Shown in pieces: positions 1 to 11,623 of a DNA stretch of 64,000 nt (the stretch's first letter is position 1; each line of letters opens with the position of its first letter). This stretch comes from Megaleporinus macrocephalus (Eukaryota; Chordata; Actinopteri; Characiformes; Anostomidae): assembly GCA_021613375.1 (NCBI GenBank), contig CM038726.1, positions 13,956,841 to 14,020,840 on the forward strand. The letters are read 5' to 3'. The notes under the pieces are model-generated. The model was not told where the DNA came from. It worked only from the letters and a program-made list of their open reading frames with translations, and searched no databases. The translations under genes and the position numbers were made by a program.

Positions 1-3000
1 TTTATTTATTTTTACATTTCACCTAACCTTATGAGCACAGCGTTGACAACAACTTCATCACTTCATCACAGCAGCCATTTCCAGTTGAGGGTTCTTTTTC
101 TTTGATTTTTTTTCTAGTTGAATGTGTGATATTCCTAGTCAGGAGCTTTTAAAACTCCTTTTCTGGAAAAGTTGAACATTTTATAAACTTTTCACTCTCA
201 TTTTTCGACAGTGTTGTCATTTCTTTGCACTCTTGTCAGTATAATTAAGAATCAAGAGAATAAACCAACCACAGGTTTTAGTTTTTATTACATTTTGCTA
301 CTTGCAACGTATTTGGGATATTTGGTTATTAAGTAAACAGACCTGCTCCTTGATGGATAGAGTTGTAACACAGTTATAGCATGAAAGGTCAACATCCTTC
401 ATAATCTATTTCATAATTAAGGCAAACTTTCTTCAAATGCTGACAAGTCCAAGACACAAAATGAGCTCCTCTAGTCGATATTAATACTTTAAAAGGCAAA
501 GAGTGAAAGTGGAATGGAAGCGGGCAGTCCCGTCTTTAGGAAAAGTCAATGCACATTGCTCATTTTTGATGAAAGTCAGCAATTAGTAATTGGTGATAAA
601 ATGTTGGGGGAAGAAAAATCAATGGCAGGCACGGCGCCCAGCTCAATTCGGATGCTCGGGAATTCTTGAAATATGGCAAGTGTTTGTGCTTGTGGAAGAA
701 AACACTGGCCAAGACAACGAAGCACCTTTATTATTAATTAGAACTGAGAAGTGCTTTTTCCTTCTACTAAATAGAAATGCTGATTTTTTTGGTTTGTTTG
801 TTTTCTCATGATATATTTGCTGCTTAAAGATAATTTATTAGATGAAACCCACAGAACAAAACAGAACAGGAATGCAATACAATTAGAGATTAATGTATAT
901 AGAGCATTTTACAGAGTGCATTGTCACAAAACAGCATGGACAGTCTAATGTGCTCAGCAAACAAGCGAGTGACTGTGCACTGGGTCCGTTTAGCTGTGCT
1001 GCTCTATGAGCTCCGTTATGAAGTAGGCTTTGTTTTGGTAGGATGAGTTAACTACTGAAAATCATTTATCATGCTAAATACTTTTTTAACAGTTGAATGC
1101 ATGCATTTGTTGCAGATTAACTTATACAGTGCTGTTTGGCTCGCTTTCTAATCAGGAGACTCATTTATAGCGGGTAGAGAGGGCGACCTAAATGGATAAC
1201 TTCTATTCTAGATTTAGTTATGTACACAGTAAAAACAATGTATCATTTTTTATGTTATTATAATACAATAATGTTATTTAGCTGTGTACAGCCCCAGTAA
1301 AATCTTGGTGTCTTACCTGGCAACCCCATGCCCTAGACTGCATCTACAACCTCATACTACCATATTAAACAGTATATCAAAATAGTACACCACCAACATC
1401 AATGTATTCCACGATGTGCCATGTGTAATGTAGTACTATACAGTTTTGGACGTGGTTGCCATCCCCTCTGCAGCCCCTAAACACGGTGCTAAATTGTATT
1501 AAGCTTCATTAAATTCAGCGCCAGATTTACTGTGATGTTCAGACCAAATGATTTGGCAGTAACGCATTTGCTCATTCACAGACAAAGATCACCAGCGTGT
1601 TTTACTGCTCGCATAATGTGAAATGTGGCAGCACTTATCATTCATTTACATGCGCCAGTAGTGATTCACAACACCACACAATCCCACAAACACCTAAACC
1701 ACTCTGATGTTCATTCTCCCAGGAACACCGTGTAACTGCTGGAGAAGAAAAGAGACTATATGAGCAGGACTGCAGTTGGGTAGATTTACCTGCCTCTTCT
1801 TTCTGCATCCATTTCAGTGTTTCTCAAATCCCCCTACTGTGAATGGAAAGCAGGTCATAATCTGAAGAAGTGACTGGGTGGCATTCTAACTTCATGTTTG
1901 AACTGATTTTATTCCAAGTAGTTTTAGTCCTATTACATTTTTTATTCAATTTTTTATTGTTTATTTTAAATATTTAATTAAAAAAATTACAATATTTTTA
2001 GTTGTTGAATTTTTAATATTTACTAGTTGAGTTTTCATATGTGCACATTTACTTCCTGAGATAAAGAAAAATAAGACATGGTATGTTATAAAGCTGTGTG
2101 CTAATATAATTGTGAAAGAAGGACGAACACATGAACACACAAGAACTCACTTTTATTCACATCAGTATTCTTACTGTAGTTACAATGAATTGTAAAATGA
2201 TTCTTATCATTCCTGGCAAAATTAGTGCAAATAAAATGTTAATTTTAGACAATATAAATACATTTTCATATTGTGAAGTTGCTATGTTGCTATGTATTTT
2301 GGGAGCTGGACCACGCCCCCATTACCTCTACCTCCCATATACACCCCCATTCTCACTTCATTCCCATTTCAAACAACACCGAAACCAATTCCAAAGACCT
2401 GGGCCGGTGGGGGGCACAGTCATGCACAAGCACCAAAGCCTTCTGAATTCGCCCGACCTTGGCTCATTTCCAAGTGTGGTCTAAGCTAGCAAATTAGGCA
2501 TTAGACTTTGTTATATGTATCTTTATCAAACAATTAACTTTTTTTACTAGTAGTTTTGTCCAAAATCTTTAGCTGTTTCTAAACATTTGTTGTACTAATT
2601 GCTGTCTACACTCCTAAAACACTTTAAACTGAAGAACATTAGATAAAAAAGCTAAAACGTGTTAATTTACCAAGAAAATCAGACACAATAAATTGAGACT
2701 GTGTCTGAGGTATACCTAACGCTGCCTACTCACATGCCAGGGGTGCCATTACATGTTCATGAGGAATTTTTACCAGGTACCAGAGGATTTTTTTTAAAGC
2801 CCCAAACTGTCTGTTCATCAGTTGTTAGAGGAACTACATCTATATCTCTCTTTGATCTTCTCTCTTTGTAGGTTGTATTAGACACAGAGCTAATATGACT
2901 TAAACATCATTTACATCCACTTAAAACAGACACACATCAAGCAGTGGTACTGAAGTCGAGCAGCTCGAACTCCTCTACATTAAATAAGCTGCAGGTCCTA

Positions 3001-3265
3001 AATACATGATTCAAATACACACATTATACTTCAGCTCAGTCTCAGTACCAGGTTGTGATTTCGATCTGCGGGCATGTAGCTAGGAACAGCGTTTCAAGGT
3101 CATAGTGATAAATATCTTTTTTCTTATTTAAGTTCAGTTAAATTCTGTGTAATGTCTCCTGCTGTGTTTCTTTCAAATTTACATTCAACTTGAAACAAGC
3201 TGTACATTTAAACGTATTAAACATAACGTCGCAAGTAACAAGTATCTCCAAAATTGCAACTTTAC
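1..3265. other. Intergenic, no gene seen
   Basis: AT-rich single-copy-looking DNA. Open frames are short, lack recognisable domains and show no splice-site context. Stretches around 840-1040 and 1500-1670 have less biased composition and homeobox-like TAAT cores, so they could be non-coding conserved elements, but this is only an impression. No RNA gene or repeat is obvious. Confidence 0.5.
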
Positions 3266-3269
3266 AGGA

Positions 3270-3400
3270 GAGAACAACATACTTTACTTTTAATGTAAGT
3301 CAATGGAACCAGAATTCTTTCCAAGCTATTTTATAGCACTTCTATTGGTCCCTTCATCCAGAAATTTTCATACAATATAAATGACCATTCACGTGTTCCA
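3270..3400 (+). repeat. Dispersed repeat, copy 1 (family also at 8781 and 21240)
   Basis: The core 'TTTTAATGTAAGTCAATGG' followed by 'AACCAGAA' and 'CTATTGGTCC' recurs at 8781-8885 in the same orientation and at 21240-21375 on the opposite strand. Three diverged copies in one window indicate a dispersed element, probably a short non-autonomous DNA transposon. No coding capacity and no defined ends. Confidence 0.7.
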
Positions 3401-3839
3401 ATAAAGTAGAAAACTCAAAATCCACAAACGTGGAGGTAAATGTTTTTCATTGGACAGCAACAACAAAATATATTATTATTTAAACAAATTAACACATGAT
3501 AGCAGTAGCAATGAAAATGATGGAAATGTGCAGAAATGTACCTAGACTGTGAAGTGGGTCTTGGCACTTTTCATGCCCCTTCCAAGAGACCAAACTGTGA
3601 ACAGCACTGATTGAAGTTCACCTTTAAACTAGACCTAAGTTGGTTTCCTATTCACCAGCTTGTTTTGTGAATGTTCTGTTCCACTGTAAAAGTTGCCACA
3701 GTTACATTCTGGTGAATAGGAAATGAACTACAGCTCTTTGACACGACACTGGCCAACTTCAATGCAGCGTCATAACCCCGACAGAAACCTGTGTGGTTGA
3801 AGAAGTGTAGAGAGTAACACTGCTGCCCTCAGTGCTGTA

Positions 3840-3950
3840 CCTGGGCGACCCCCCACACTTTACCAATAGTTGTACTTAAGCCAGACTCTTAACACTATGG
3901 TGCTCTGGATAAGAGTGTCTGCCAAATGCCATAAACATAACATAAATCTT
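3840..3950 (+). repeat. Dispersed fish repeat, end fragment
   Basis: Contains the motif 'GGATAAGAGTGTCTGCCAAA', which I recognise as the end of a very common teleost interspersed repeat. The reverse complement of the same motif, diverged, begins the repeat at about 56555 in this window, supporting a repeat origin. The family name is not certain. Confidence 0.65.
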
Positions 3951-4064
3951 AAACTGGAAATTTCATAATGAGCTAAATAATCAATTTTAACAAGTTACTT
4001 CTGTGTGCTCATTACAATCATGATAGCTCACATCTTCAGTATCTCCTTCAGTATCTCCTTTTTG

Positions 4065-4145
4065 TTGTGATTTAAAGTTTCATGCTGCATTTGGCCCGAA
4101 TTAAAGGACTGGTACTAACAGTCAAGGATTGGCTGCTTCAGCATG
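4065..4145 (+). repeat. Short dispersed repeat, copy 1 (copy 2 at 6674)
   Basis: About 80 bases beginning 'TTGTGATTTAAAGTTTCATG' recur with substitutions at 6674-6752. Both copies run on into 'GGTACTAACAGTCA' or 'AGTTCTACCAGTCA'. No known family recognised. Confidence 0.6.
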
Positions 4146-4575
4146 TCATATGAATGTCTTTCGGGTGTGTTTTGACTGAATTTCCCTCCTTTTCTGCCTG
4201 AAATTGGGTGATTGGAATCTTGGGGAAAACTTTCATAAACTTTCAAAGGGCCTGAGGTTCACTTAAAACGTTTATAAGATTATTGTGGCGTCTCAGTATG
4301 AATTAGCCAATCAGAGCAGAGCTCACAACCAAAAAAGGGAAAAAGGATTGTTTAATTCTAGGGTCAAATGATGGTGGTGTAAACGGGTGGGTAAAACATC
4401 ATTTGGGGATTTTTCAATCTGGCCAAAGTCTCATACGTTCTATGTAGACAGTTTAAAGCTCTGAATGATGCTTTATATATAATAGATACTTAAATATATA
4501 GATTTTAGCAATGAGACATATTTTGATGTAGGATTTGAAAGCTAGGCCTGCTAGCTTATCTGAAATAAATACACA

Positions 4576-5364
4576 CCCTTACAGAAAATAAGTATACTTA
4601 ATTTTATTAAATAAACTTGAGTAAAGTTAAAGTATATTTTCCAAGTATACTTTGTGTAGTTACTATACTATATATACTATCATTGTACTAGCTGTACACG
4701 TGTATATGTACTATTTTAATACTTCTTGGGACTAAATTGGTCCACTTTTTAGTTTATGAAAGTATATTTTTATGTACATTTTAAGTGTAAGAGTAGTAAA
4801 CTTTAAGTACACAACTAATTTACATCTTTTGTGCTGCATCTACACTAAAAATAAACTTTTTGGGTTTTTGGGTATATTGTTCGTTTACTAGTTTGTTAAT
4901 TAATCTTCAAAAGTGTATGTGTAAATTTCCTTTAAGTGAACTTATCATAATACTTTAAAGTATATGACTAGGTTTAAGGATATTTTCTACTTTAACCTTT
5001 ATTTACTTACAAGTGGACACACATAAAATTACCAAGACATACTCAGATTAAGAAACATATTTGTATCTTTATAAATCTTTATTAATAAAATTTCCAAACA
5101 AGTATTATACTGGATGCCTTTTTGTGCAGGACAAGAATACTTACTTGTACTTTTCTTAAGTATATCTCAACCGAAGATGAAATACAAGTAAAGGCTGAAT
5201 ACACGTGGACTGTTCTATATACTTGTCAGTATAACGCGAGTACACTGTGTTTAGTATATCACTGAGAAGTACATAAAGAGTAAACTGAAAGCATACTCAC
5301 TTATTTTTAGTTTAAAAGAAGTAAACTAATGGCACACTTGAATAAACTTCTTTTTTGTTAGGGG
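4576..5364. mobile_element. AT-rich MITE-like element with terminal inverted repeats
   Basis: The left end 'CCCTTACAGAAAATAAGT' matches the reverse complement of the right end (CTTC, T-run, GTTAGGGG) at most of 18 positions. The roughly 790-bp interior is full of AAGTATACTT-type palindromic pieces and has no coding frame. This fits a non-autonomous DNA transposon. A convincing target duplication was not found. Confidence 0.6.
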
Positions 5365-5879
5365 AGCTATGCTGTGTTGGTTGCAGGTGGGTGTGAATAC
5401 AATGCTGTACTTCTACTAAAGGTATATGTATAAAGTATAATGTATGTATATTTATAACGCGTTGTTCTTTCAACCCAACCTACTTTAGTGTAAATTTAAA
5501 TATATTACGGTTGAAAAGACTGAAAAATAATTCTAATAATTGGTTGCCACTTAATGTCTGTTTAGTGGGGTTTAATGAACTGTTCTGGTTGTTTGTATTT
5601 GTTGCTTCATTATTTGAAGTTATGGAAACTGTCCCCAACTCACCCCATGTAAGGCCTGGCTGACACTAATCATGAGTGCACTAATCCTGGGACGTGTTTT
5701 CTGCTCTTGAGCATGTCTGTGTTAGCAAACATTCAGTTTCCATTCATAGCTTTGGCTCTTGGCTTGTAAGATATGCCTTGTATACATTACAGAGAGCAGA
5801 AACTCTGCCAACCAACCCCGATCTTCCCCACTTAAGTCCAAAATAAATCAGCTGTACAAAAATTATTTTTGTGCCATTG

Positions 5880-6560
5880 TCTGCTGTTTTTGAAGTTTAA
5901 GCTCAGTCTAAGAATTTCAAAGAGATCCCTAGCAGCTCGTTATTCACGTTAATTGCAGTCTCGGAATGCGTGTTAATTAGGTGCCATAATTGCCTTTCAA
6001 GAGAACGACTGCTGTGTGCTTTAAGAGGGGAAGGGTTAATCTTTCTCCGAGAAGCAGTTGCCTGTTATTTACAAACTCTGATGAATAATGCATTCTAGCA
6101 GTTTGGAAAATAAATTTCCCTCCACTCAGCAAACTCTGAGAAAGCAAATGATTTTGATATTCATCTCTTGTAGAAAGAAGGGAGGGAGGGGGGTGGAATT
6201 GAGTTATGTGTGCGTGGGGATGAGAGAGACTACTTTTCATCCTTGCCCCTCCAGCTATAAATAAAAGGGTGCGCAAAAACAAACTTCATTTATTTTGTTA
6301 AACAAACGGCCAACCTGGTAATACTCGCGGTAACAACAAAAGAAACATTAAAAAGATAAATGGTGCCTGTGATAATGCGTCGTGCGTATTGGTAGGAAGC
6401 AATGCGAGGGACTATTAAGTGCTAGTATATTAGAATGATGATATTTCTTGAAAGTACAGCGGGATGAGGAGAAGGATTTGTAACTTGCTCAGATAAAGAA
6501 ATTACCATGTACGATTTTACCACTTTATATGTGCAGCCTGCCATGAGACTACATTCATTA
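5880..6560. promoter_or_regulatory. Candidate conserved non-coding element
   Basis: A repeat-free stretch of balanced composition with clustered homeobox-like cores: TTAATTGC near 5949, TTAATTAG near 5973, and GATGAATAATGCAT near 6079. Reading frames are broken on both strands, so it does not look coding. In vertebrates MVB12B lies between the developmental genes PBX3 and LMX1B (known synteny), whose surroundings are rich in enhancers, so a long-range enhancer is plausible. This is inference from appearance; no alignment was possible. Confidence 0.35.
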
Positions 6561-6673
6561 CAAAACACTAGCCTGTCATAAAGACCACCATAAACTGAAA
6601 GTTAGTTTTTTTATATTAACTTATGCAGATCCTGATGCCTCACACACTTAGTATGTTACTCATCTGCTAATAT

Positions 6674-6752
6674 GTTGTGATTTAAAGTTTCATGCTCTAT
6701 TTGACCTGCATTGAAGACCTAGTTCTACCAGTCACAGGTTGGATGGTGCAAA
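6674..6752 (+). repeat. Short dispersed repeat, copy 2
   Basis: Diverged copy of the sequence at 4065-4145, same orientation. Confidence 0.6.
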
Positions 6753-6792
6753 GAGTGTTTTTCTATAGATTTCCCCCTATTTCTACATAACC

Positions 6793-7470
6793 TAGGTCAG
6801 GGGTGTTTAATTAGAGTTCAGTAAGGTCCAGTTAGAGGAGTTTTCCTCAGGCTGGTCCGGACCATCATCATTTCTAACTTGTGTTATGATTCAGTGGTGT
6901 ATCCTGTTTACTGAAGTGGTCTAGTATCAGCATCTTATACCATCAGCTACTGAAACACCAACACATCACACATTTATTTCAACGTTTATTTTAACAATAT
7001 TTTTTGTTGTAAATCACTAAATAAAATCAGTAAATAAAATGTGCATCTTCTTGTTGACTCAGTTTCATATCTTAACCTGTTGATTTGGAGTTGCCTGTGG
7101 GAAGAATAAACATATTCGTCTCTCCATTCCTGGTTGAAAAGTTGGTCTTTGCCATCGACTTTCCTTTTTTTAAAGCATGTTTCACTTTCTCTGACTCACT
7201 TTATTCTCTGACTTGCTTTATCCTCCAACTGCTGCTTCTAGCTTCGTAACTTCGTTTGCCGCACTCCTGAACCTGAACAGATCTGATTGGCTGAGGAGCC
7301 TTTGGTGATCTTATAACACATGTGATTGGTCTGTGAGTTGACTGTGCCGCAAAACCTGTATACTGTAAAGACAAGAAAAGTTCTGCCGCGTAAAATAAAC
7401 ACTGTCAAAATTAAAGAGTTCTCAACAGTTCAATAGGTCCACATTGGAAAACGTCTGGGTCCACCTTTTA
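6793..7470. repeat. Possible decayed DNA-transposon fragment
   Basis: Begins with 'CAGGGGTGTTTAATTAGAG', which resembles a hAT-type terminus, and continues through AT-rich sequence without coding frames. The other end and a target duplication were not found, so this is a weak call. Confidence 0.3.
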
Positions 7471-7564
7471 GAGACCTCTGAACGAGGTGGGCAAAGTTCA
7501 TGTGACCTGGCTCTTCTTGTTACTGTGCCTTTAAGACTGATGTACACTTTGGTGCAGTACACTA

Positions 7565-8605
7565 ATACTGGGTAGGGCCTTGGCACAAATTATTGGAAAC
7601 ATTCCTTTGAGATTCTGGTCCATGTTGACGTGATTGCATCATGCTGTTCCTGCTGATTTTCAGGTGCATTTTCATGCTGCAAATCTAGTGTTCTACTGCA
7701 TCCCAAACTGGCTCAACTCCGGCGACTAAGTAGGCCAATGAAAAACTCTCAACACTGTTATCTTCACCTGTTTGAGACGACTTGCTTTGTGATGTGATGT
7801 GCCATCCATCATGCTGGAAGTAGCTATTAGAAGATGGTAAATTGTGACTATGAAATTACGCACATGGTCAGCAGCAATACTCCGTGATACTGAGGCATTC
7901 AAGCAATGAATTATTGGTATTAATGGATCTAAACAAATGCGTTCTCCACACTATTAGACCACCTCCACTAGTGTGGACTGTTGACACAAGCCAGGTTAGG
8001 CGCATGGATTCACATTGCTTGGGACCCTACCATCAGTGTGTCTCAGCAGAAATGAACCAGGCTGCGATTTTCCAGTTTTCAACTGTCCAGGTTTGCTGAG
8101 CCTGCACCCACAGCAGCTTTATCTTTCTGTTGTTGGCTGGCGGACGTGGAACTCGCATAGTCTTCTGCTGCTGTGGTCCATCTGCCTCAAGGATTAGCGT
8201 GTTGTGATGCTTCTCTGCTCATCACAGTTGTACTGAATGGCTGTCTGGCCTTCTGTTAGCTTTTCCAGTCTGACCATTCTCTGCTGACCCCTCTTAAAGA
8301 ATTTCTGTAAGCTCACTAGATGTTTTTCTTCATTGCACCATTCTGAGCTAACTATAAAAACTGTTTCATGTGAAAACCCCAGGAGATCAGCAGCTCTATA
8401 AATATTCAAACCAGCCCATCTGGCATCATCATGCAATGGTCAAAACCACTGAGATCATATTTCTCCCTATTTTGGTGGATGGTCTGAACATTACCTGCAG
8501 CTGCTGGTCTCTACCTGCATGATTGTAGGCACTGCATTGCTGCTGATTAGATAATTGTGTGCATTTGTAGGTGTACAGGTGTTCCTAATAATGTTCTCAG
8601 TGAGT
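7565..8605 (-). pseudogene. Decayed Tc1-like transposon and transposase
   Basis: Read on the minus strand, the segment starts with the terminal motif of a common fish Tc1-like element (ACTCACTGAGAACATTATTAGG type, reverse complement at about 8571-8605). At 8436-8194 it runs into a frame with the helix-turn-helix region of Tc1 transposase: 'AADLLGFSHETV' is followed by a 'EWCNEEK' stretch and 'RGQQRMVRL'. Further downstream, broken frames continue to a C-terminal motif near 7620-7570 that matches the end of this transposase type. Frameshifts and stops throughout show it is dead. The opposite inverted terminus is missing. Tc1 transposases cut and paste DNA at TA sites; here it is only a fossil. 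Confidence 0.75.
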
Positions 8606-8780
8606 GTATTGCTACCTTTAAATCCTATTTAGAAGTACCCACTTCTGACTTTGGAGGTTGTGAGCACAACTTGATTCGTGCTCAAGTGGTTTTGGTTGGA
8701 AACATGTTGCATGTGCTGGATAGATACATCACATACGTGCATATATGTCTTAGCTGTTAAAAGAAAAAAAGGCAAAATGG

Positions 8781-8885
8781 CAACTTCTTCACTTTTAATG
8801 TAAGTCAATGGAACCAGAAATCTATCCAAGATATTTTGGAGCATTTCTATTGGTCCATTCATCATGAAATTGTCACACACTATAA
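8781..8885 (+). repeat. Dispersed repeat, copy 2
   Basis: Second copy of the repeat at 3270-3400, sharing the 'AATGTAAGTCAATGGAACC' core and the following 'TCTATTGGTCCATTCATC' segment. Confidence 0.7.
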
Positions 8886-9039
8886 AGAGCAGCTGTCGAA
8901 TTCAAATCAAGTAGAACAATAAAAATATAATGTTAATGTAAAAATACATGTTTTTCTTTGGACAGTGATGACATGTACTTAATTTTAGTCTGCAGCGATC
9001 TTGTGTGGCTGCTAAAGAAATGATTGTAATGAGAACTGC

Positions 9040-9720
9040 TGTAATGATTCACAAGACTCAGAAGCAAAGGTATGATCCATAAGCAGGCTGTTTTATTGAA
9101 ACAACAGTGAAATGCAATGAGCAGTGTACTGGGCTGGGCGGAGGCGTGAAAGCCAGGAAACCAGCGGAGCTCGGACTGGAGAATCCAGACATTGGTGACT
9201 TGTAAGAACAGAACAGAGTCAAGGCCCTAACGAAAGGTTAGAGTTAGTGAACATGTGTGTTTGGCGAGCCACAAGGCTTGCCGTGGCCCGACAGACTGAC
9301 ATTCGGGGTGGTGTAGCTGGGTAGATTTAGCTTGAACTGGTATGACTAGGGAAACCTGGGCTTGATGTGGTGCGGCTTGGAGATGGATGGCTTGACTGGA
9401 CCTGGCTGGGTTGGCGTGACTTGACTGGACCCGGCTGGGTTGGCTTGACTTGACAGGACCTGGCTGGGTTGGCTTGACTTTGACTTGGATGGGTAAGGCA
9501 TTAGCTTAGCTTAGTTTGGCTTAGCTTAGCTGAACATAGATAACAAGAGGCTTGGTTTGCTTGTACGGATAGTACAAACCAAGCATTGTGCTGATGGAGT
9601 GAAGGTGTTTTGCAGGGAGCAGGTGATAAGAGACAGGTGTAGGTGTTCTAGGCTAATTAGTATACAGGTGACAGGGACCTCTGGTGGCGCTGAGCAGGAT
9701 TGCTTAAACTGCAACTAATT
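9040..9720. repeat. Interspersed element with internal tandem repeats
   Basis: A segment of GC-richer, repeat-like character ending near 'CTCTGGTGGCGCTGAGCAGG'. It contains a 29-bp tandem repeat (9391-9477) and a TTAGC-rich simple stretch (about 9500-9535). It looks like part of a retroelement or non-autonomous transposon. I see no coding domain and no paired ends. Confidence 0.45.
9391..9477 (+). repeat. 29-bp minisatellite, three units
   Basis: Three head-to-tail 29-bp units start at 9391, 9420 and 9449. Each begins CTTGAC and contains GGACCTGGCTGGGTTGGC or a one-base variant. A degenerate partial unit follows. Confidence 0.9.
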
Positions 9721-10058
9721 TACAATACAATTACCAGCAGTTGTTGGAAATGTGAGCCTCAAAAAAAGTCTCCTACTAGTAGCTATGACACTGTGGTGCT
9801 GTTCATGTGTGTAAATGTAAATGATATTTCTTTTTTTGCAGGCAGCCCAAGTACTAAACTCTGTCCTGATTGGCTGCCCAAACAAAAAATCCTTACAACT
9901 TGAGCATAAATGAGCGGGGCTAAACTGCTGAAATGATGGATATATATAAACATGTTGGTTTTTGTGATTTCAGTATAAGCTGTTTTTGCAGCTTCCCTCC
10001 ATACATCGACTGTGTGAACTGAGGTGTGAATTTTAACCGTGTTTACATGAAACTCTTT
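9721..10058. other. Intergenic, nothing identified
   Basis: Short open frames on both strands without domains, signals or splice context. No repeat was recognised. Confidence 0.5.
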
Positions 10059-10630
10059 TACACCAAACAGCCATAACATTAAACTTCCTCCATGTTTTCA
10101 CAATACCTGTCTTTTTTATCAGCCCCACGTACCATATAGGAGCACTTTGTAGTTCTAATTACAGACTGCAGTCCACCTGTTTCTCTGTATACTTTGTTAA
10201 TCCCCTTTCATGCTGTTCTTCTGACCAACACAAGCTGTGCAGCTGCAGATGAGCTGCAACCTCTGACTTTACAGCTACAAGGTGGACCAACGAGGTAGGA
10301 GTAGGAGTTTAATAAGAGTCAACTGTTATGTTATTAACTGTTGTGTCTGACCCTCTTGTATCAGCACAATACAAACTAACACACCACCACCACATCAGTG
10401 TCACTGCAGTACTGAGAATGATTCCCCACCCAAATATCTGTCTCTGTGGTGGTCCTGTGGGGGTCCTGGCTGTTAAAAAGAACAGGGTAATAATGTATGC
10501 AGAGTAGCACATGAACTATAGTGTGTAATCTAGCTTCTATATGTGCTCCTATATGGTATGTGGAGCTGGTAAAATGAGCAGATATTGTAGAAACAAGGAG
10601 GGGATTTTAATGTTATGACTGATCAGTGTA
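10059..10630. mobile_element. Non-autonomous DNA transposon with inverted ends
   Basis: The left end 'TACACCAAACAGCCATAAC' and the reverse complement of the right end ('TACACTGATCAGTCATAAC') are imperfect terminal inverted repeats. The termini and the interior (GGAGCACTTTGTAGTT, then TGGTGGTCCTGTGGGGGTCC) match a family common in teleosts. About 572 bp, non-coding. A truncated relative is at 12840-13118 and a diverged one at about 31850-32290. Confidence 0.75.
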
Positions 10631-10889
10631 TCTCAAAACTCATTTCCATTATACAGGTCTTACAGTTTGTGTCCTGGTGAGCGTGAAATGAAGTGGAAAG
10701 TGTTTGTTCATAACCAAACCAGCGCCCTGCAAGTAACCCATAAATGTTTACACACAGCAAAACAATTCTTTTGGTTTCAGATCAACTTGAGTCTCGCTAT
10801 GAAAAAAATATTATAGGGGGTCTACACATTGCATCTCCTACTAGAACTATTTTTCCTGTTAATAGAGAAAGAGTGCTTGTGATTACAGG

Positions 10890-11400
10890 CAAAGCCAATA
10901 AAAGCAGAAGGCTGGCGAGCAGAGTCGGTGTAAACAGAGGACTGTCGTGTAGCTTAATATCTTTATTTTATATTGCCTGAATCCTCCACAGCGCATCAAT
11001 ATCCAAGAAGCGTTAGCTCGTAATTTAGGTCAAATGACTTATATATGACGATATGAGGATAGCTTCTGTATCGCTTGACGTGTGCCATGATGTACATGTA
11101 AGGCGCTCCGGCTCGTCACTTTGAAGTGGATTTAAATATTGCTGTGCTTAGAGTGCTTTCTCTGCGGAGGCAGATGTGTTTATCTGCAGCTCTGTGAAAA
11201 GCTGCTAGACCTTCTGAGAATATCACATTTACGTATTTATTTTGTTAAAACACGCCCCCCAAGGTCCACTTACAACCTTTGTGAGGTTTTATATACTAAA
11301 AACAGTCCTTTGTACATGGCCATAGCACCACCGCTCGTTAATTACAATTAAACAGGCTGTTTGTGTTACTGTGCCTTTAAGACATATGATATATGTAAAT
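10890..11400. promoter_or_regulatory. Candidate conserved non-coding element
   Basis: Unique-looking sequence with balanced composition, flanked by repeats. It includes GTTAATTACAATTAAAC at 11337-11353 (paired homeobox-like cores) and a TATTTATTTTGTTAAA forkhead-like stretch near 11234. No frame shows a recognisable protein. A regulatory role is inferred from composition only. Confidence 0.3.
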
Positions 11401-11623
11401 GAGTTCTGTTCTGCCTGTACTGCGGCTCATTCAGAAAGCAGTCCAGACCGAATCACTTATTGTCACATCAGTGTGACCGGGTGGGCTGAATTGCTGTAGA
11501 CTGAATATGTAAATAGGTCTGTTTCCATTACAAACACTACAAAATCAAAATAAACAGGTTTCGCAGCTTCGTTTCAGAATTATGGTTTGTGTGGAAAGAA
11601 GATAGAACATGTTTGGAGACAAA

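Noticed and set aside
8194..8436. 80-codon minus-strand frame as a gene
   Set aside because: Matches the helix-turn-helix region of Tc1-like transposase within a frame-broken relic.
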